Below are positions 6,737-7,770 of a stretch of DNA of 7,770 bases, piece by piece. Position 1 is the first letter of the stretch; every line of letters begins with the position of its first letter. Under the pieces are notes generated by a model that did not search any database, was not told the origin of the DNA, and worked only from the letters and a program-made list of their open reading frames with translations. Source of the DNA: Sorlinia euscelidii (GTDB taxonomy: Bacteria > Pseudomonadota > Alphaproteobacteria > Acetobacterales > Acetobacteraceae); NCBI RefSeq assembly GCF_036452155.1, contig NZ_JAWJZY010000014.1, one strand, 5' to 3'. A program made the position numbers and the translations under genes.

Positions 6737-7770
6737 TTGCTTATTCTACTTACAGGCGGTTGTGGTTTTATCGGATCTTCAGTTGTTCGACATTTCATCC
6801 AGTCGACAGGGCATTCGGTTGTCAATGTCGACTGCATGACCTACGCCGCGACAGAAGACTCCGTCGGACCTGCCGCATCGAACCCCGTTATCGGCATGAA
6901 AAACTCAATATCCTTGATGCAGCGGACTGGATCGCGTTTCTCAACCTACCAGCCTGATGCTGTGATGCATCTCGCGCGGAGAGTCACGTCGATCGCTCAA
7001 TCGATGGGCCGCGCGCCTTTATCGAAACCAATATCGTCGGCACTTTTACATTATTGGAAGCCGCGCGGCGCTACTGGCAGCAATCTGATCCCGCCGGCAG
7101 AAGAGTTTCCGCTTTCATCACATCTCAACGGATGAGGTCTTCGGGCATCTCGCGCCGGATGCGCCGCCTTTCACGGAGACGACGCCGTATGATCCGCGCA
7201 GTCCATACTCAGCCTCGAAAGCATCCTCCGATCAGCTCGTTCGCGCGTGGCATCATACTTACGGTTTGCCGAGTTTCGTCACAAACACGACGAATAATTA
7301 CGGATATTGGCACTTCCCCGAAAAACTCATCCCGCTCGTGACGATCAACGCGATTGAGGGCCGTCCCCTTCCGGTTTACGGGGAGGGCAGCAATGTCAGG
7401 GACTGGCTTTTCGTCGATGACCATGCAGAGGCCCTCGTACGCGCTGTCGAGCGCGGCGTCCCCGGGGAAACGTACGCGATTGGCGCGCGGCAACCGCGGT
7501 CAAATCTTGAGGTTGTCAGAGCGATCTGCAATGTGCTCGACGAGATTTCCCCCGACCCGAAAGGCAAGCGGGACCGCCTGATCAGCTTCGTCAAGGACGT
7601 CCGGGACATGATTTCCGCTATGAAATTGACCCGAGCCATGCGGAAGACGCCCTCGACTGGAAGGCGAAACATGATTTCGAAACGGGGATCAGGCTGACCG
7701 TTGCTTGGTACCTCAAAAATCGGAGTTGGTGGGAAGCGATCCGTCAGAAGCGTTATGACGGACAAAGATT
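6737..7770 (+). CDS. rfbB: dTDP-glucose 4,6-dehydratase (3' partial, five frameshifts)
   Basis: Also known as RmlB, it converts dTDP-glucose to dTDP-4-keto-6-deoxyglucose with bound NAD+, the second step toward dTDP-rhamnose and related surface sugars. It is an extended short-chain dehydrogenase. TGGCGFIGS (6752-6778) binds NAD; DCMTYAATE and HLAAESHVDRSI follow. HISTDEVFG has the catalytic Thr-Asp-Glu at 7128-7136, and the Tyr and Lys of YSASK are at 7206-7208 and 7218-7220. NNYG, FPEKLIPL, VRDWLFVDDH and RPGHDFRYEID complete it. NNYGYWHFPEK has Tyr where Pro is usual. Shifts: base missing at C run 6883-6886; extra near 6940-6946; missing near 6975-6978, 7098-7101 and 7597-7600. Corrected, 345 codons run to KRYDGQR at the edge, within a few residues of the family's end. 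The start is uncertain: TTG at 6737 (weak GGGA 6 bases before) puts the NAD loop at residue 6, as in homologues. Other rml genes may lie to the right. Confidence 0.93.

Noticed and set aside
1..7770. Programmed ribosomal frameshifting as an explanation for the split frames
   Set aside because: Eighteen shifts in six unrelated genes, in both directions and without consistent slippery heptamers or following structures, cannot be programmed recoding.

Overview
The window looks like chromosomal DNA from an alphaproteobacterium. It most likely comes from an acetic acid bacterium (Acetobacteraceae). That placement is inferred from the style of the G6PDH and dTDP-glucose dehydratase proteins (for example the G6PDH nucleotide loop FGGGGDLTKR and the RmlB start TGGCGFIGS) and from a moderately GC-rich coding bias; no search was run.

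Layout, left to right. (1) 1-1493, +: a NodT/OprM-type outer-membrane efflux lipoprotein whose first residues lie before the window. (2) 1580-3087, +: zwf, glucose-6-phosphate dehydrogenase, with a good ribosome binding site. (3) 3136 to about 4048, +: the N-terminal half of a GH15 glycosidase (glucoamylase/trehalase type), close behind zwf and probably in the same transcript. (4) At about 4018-4045 GH15 similarity stops, and a different protein runs to 5741. This is a beta-strand-rich, glycine/asparagine-rich protein with RTX-like calcium-binding motifs and no recognisable N-terminus. (5) 5752-5778: a hairpin between converging genes. (6) 5814-6476, -: a histidine phosphatase (phosphoglycerate-mutase fold). 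(7) 6477-6736: a divergent intergenic region holding a 23-codon minus-strand ORF with a very good Shine-Dalgarno sequence, and a 14-bp palindrome. (8) 6737-7770, +: rfbB/rmlB, dTDP-glucose 4,6-dehydratase, running off the right edge within a few residues of its expected end.

The strongest overall signal is that every long gene is broken into two to six overlapping frames by single-base insertions or deletions. I place 18 of them: 13 bases missing and 5 extra, several in runs of A, T or C. When they are undone by eye, each complete gene becomes an open frame of normal length, and every family motif is retained. This pattern fits an unpolished or low-coverage assembly much better than real decay. 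The genes are therefore annotated as single corrected loci, with the shift points listed.

Functionally the genes do not form one system. zwf and GH15 belong to sugar catabolism (pentose phosphate entry and alpha-glucan or trehalose hydrolysis). rfbB belongs to dTDP-sugar synthesis for surface polysaccharide, the efflux lipoprotein to an RND-type pump, and the RTX-like protein is probably secreted. I see no CRISPR array, tRNA, rRNA or insertion sequence. The items most worth checking are the GH15/RTX-like junction, the unrecognised N-terminal part of the RTX-like protein, and the small ORF near rfbB.
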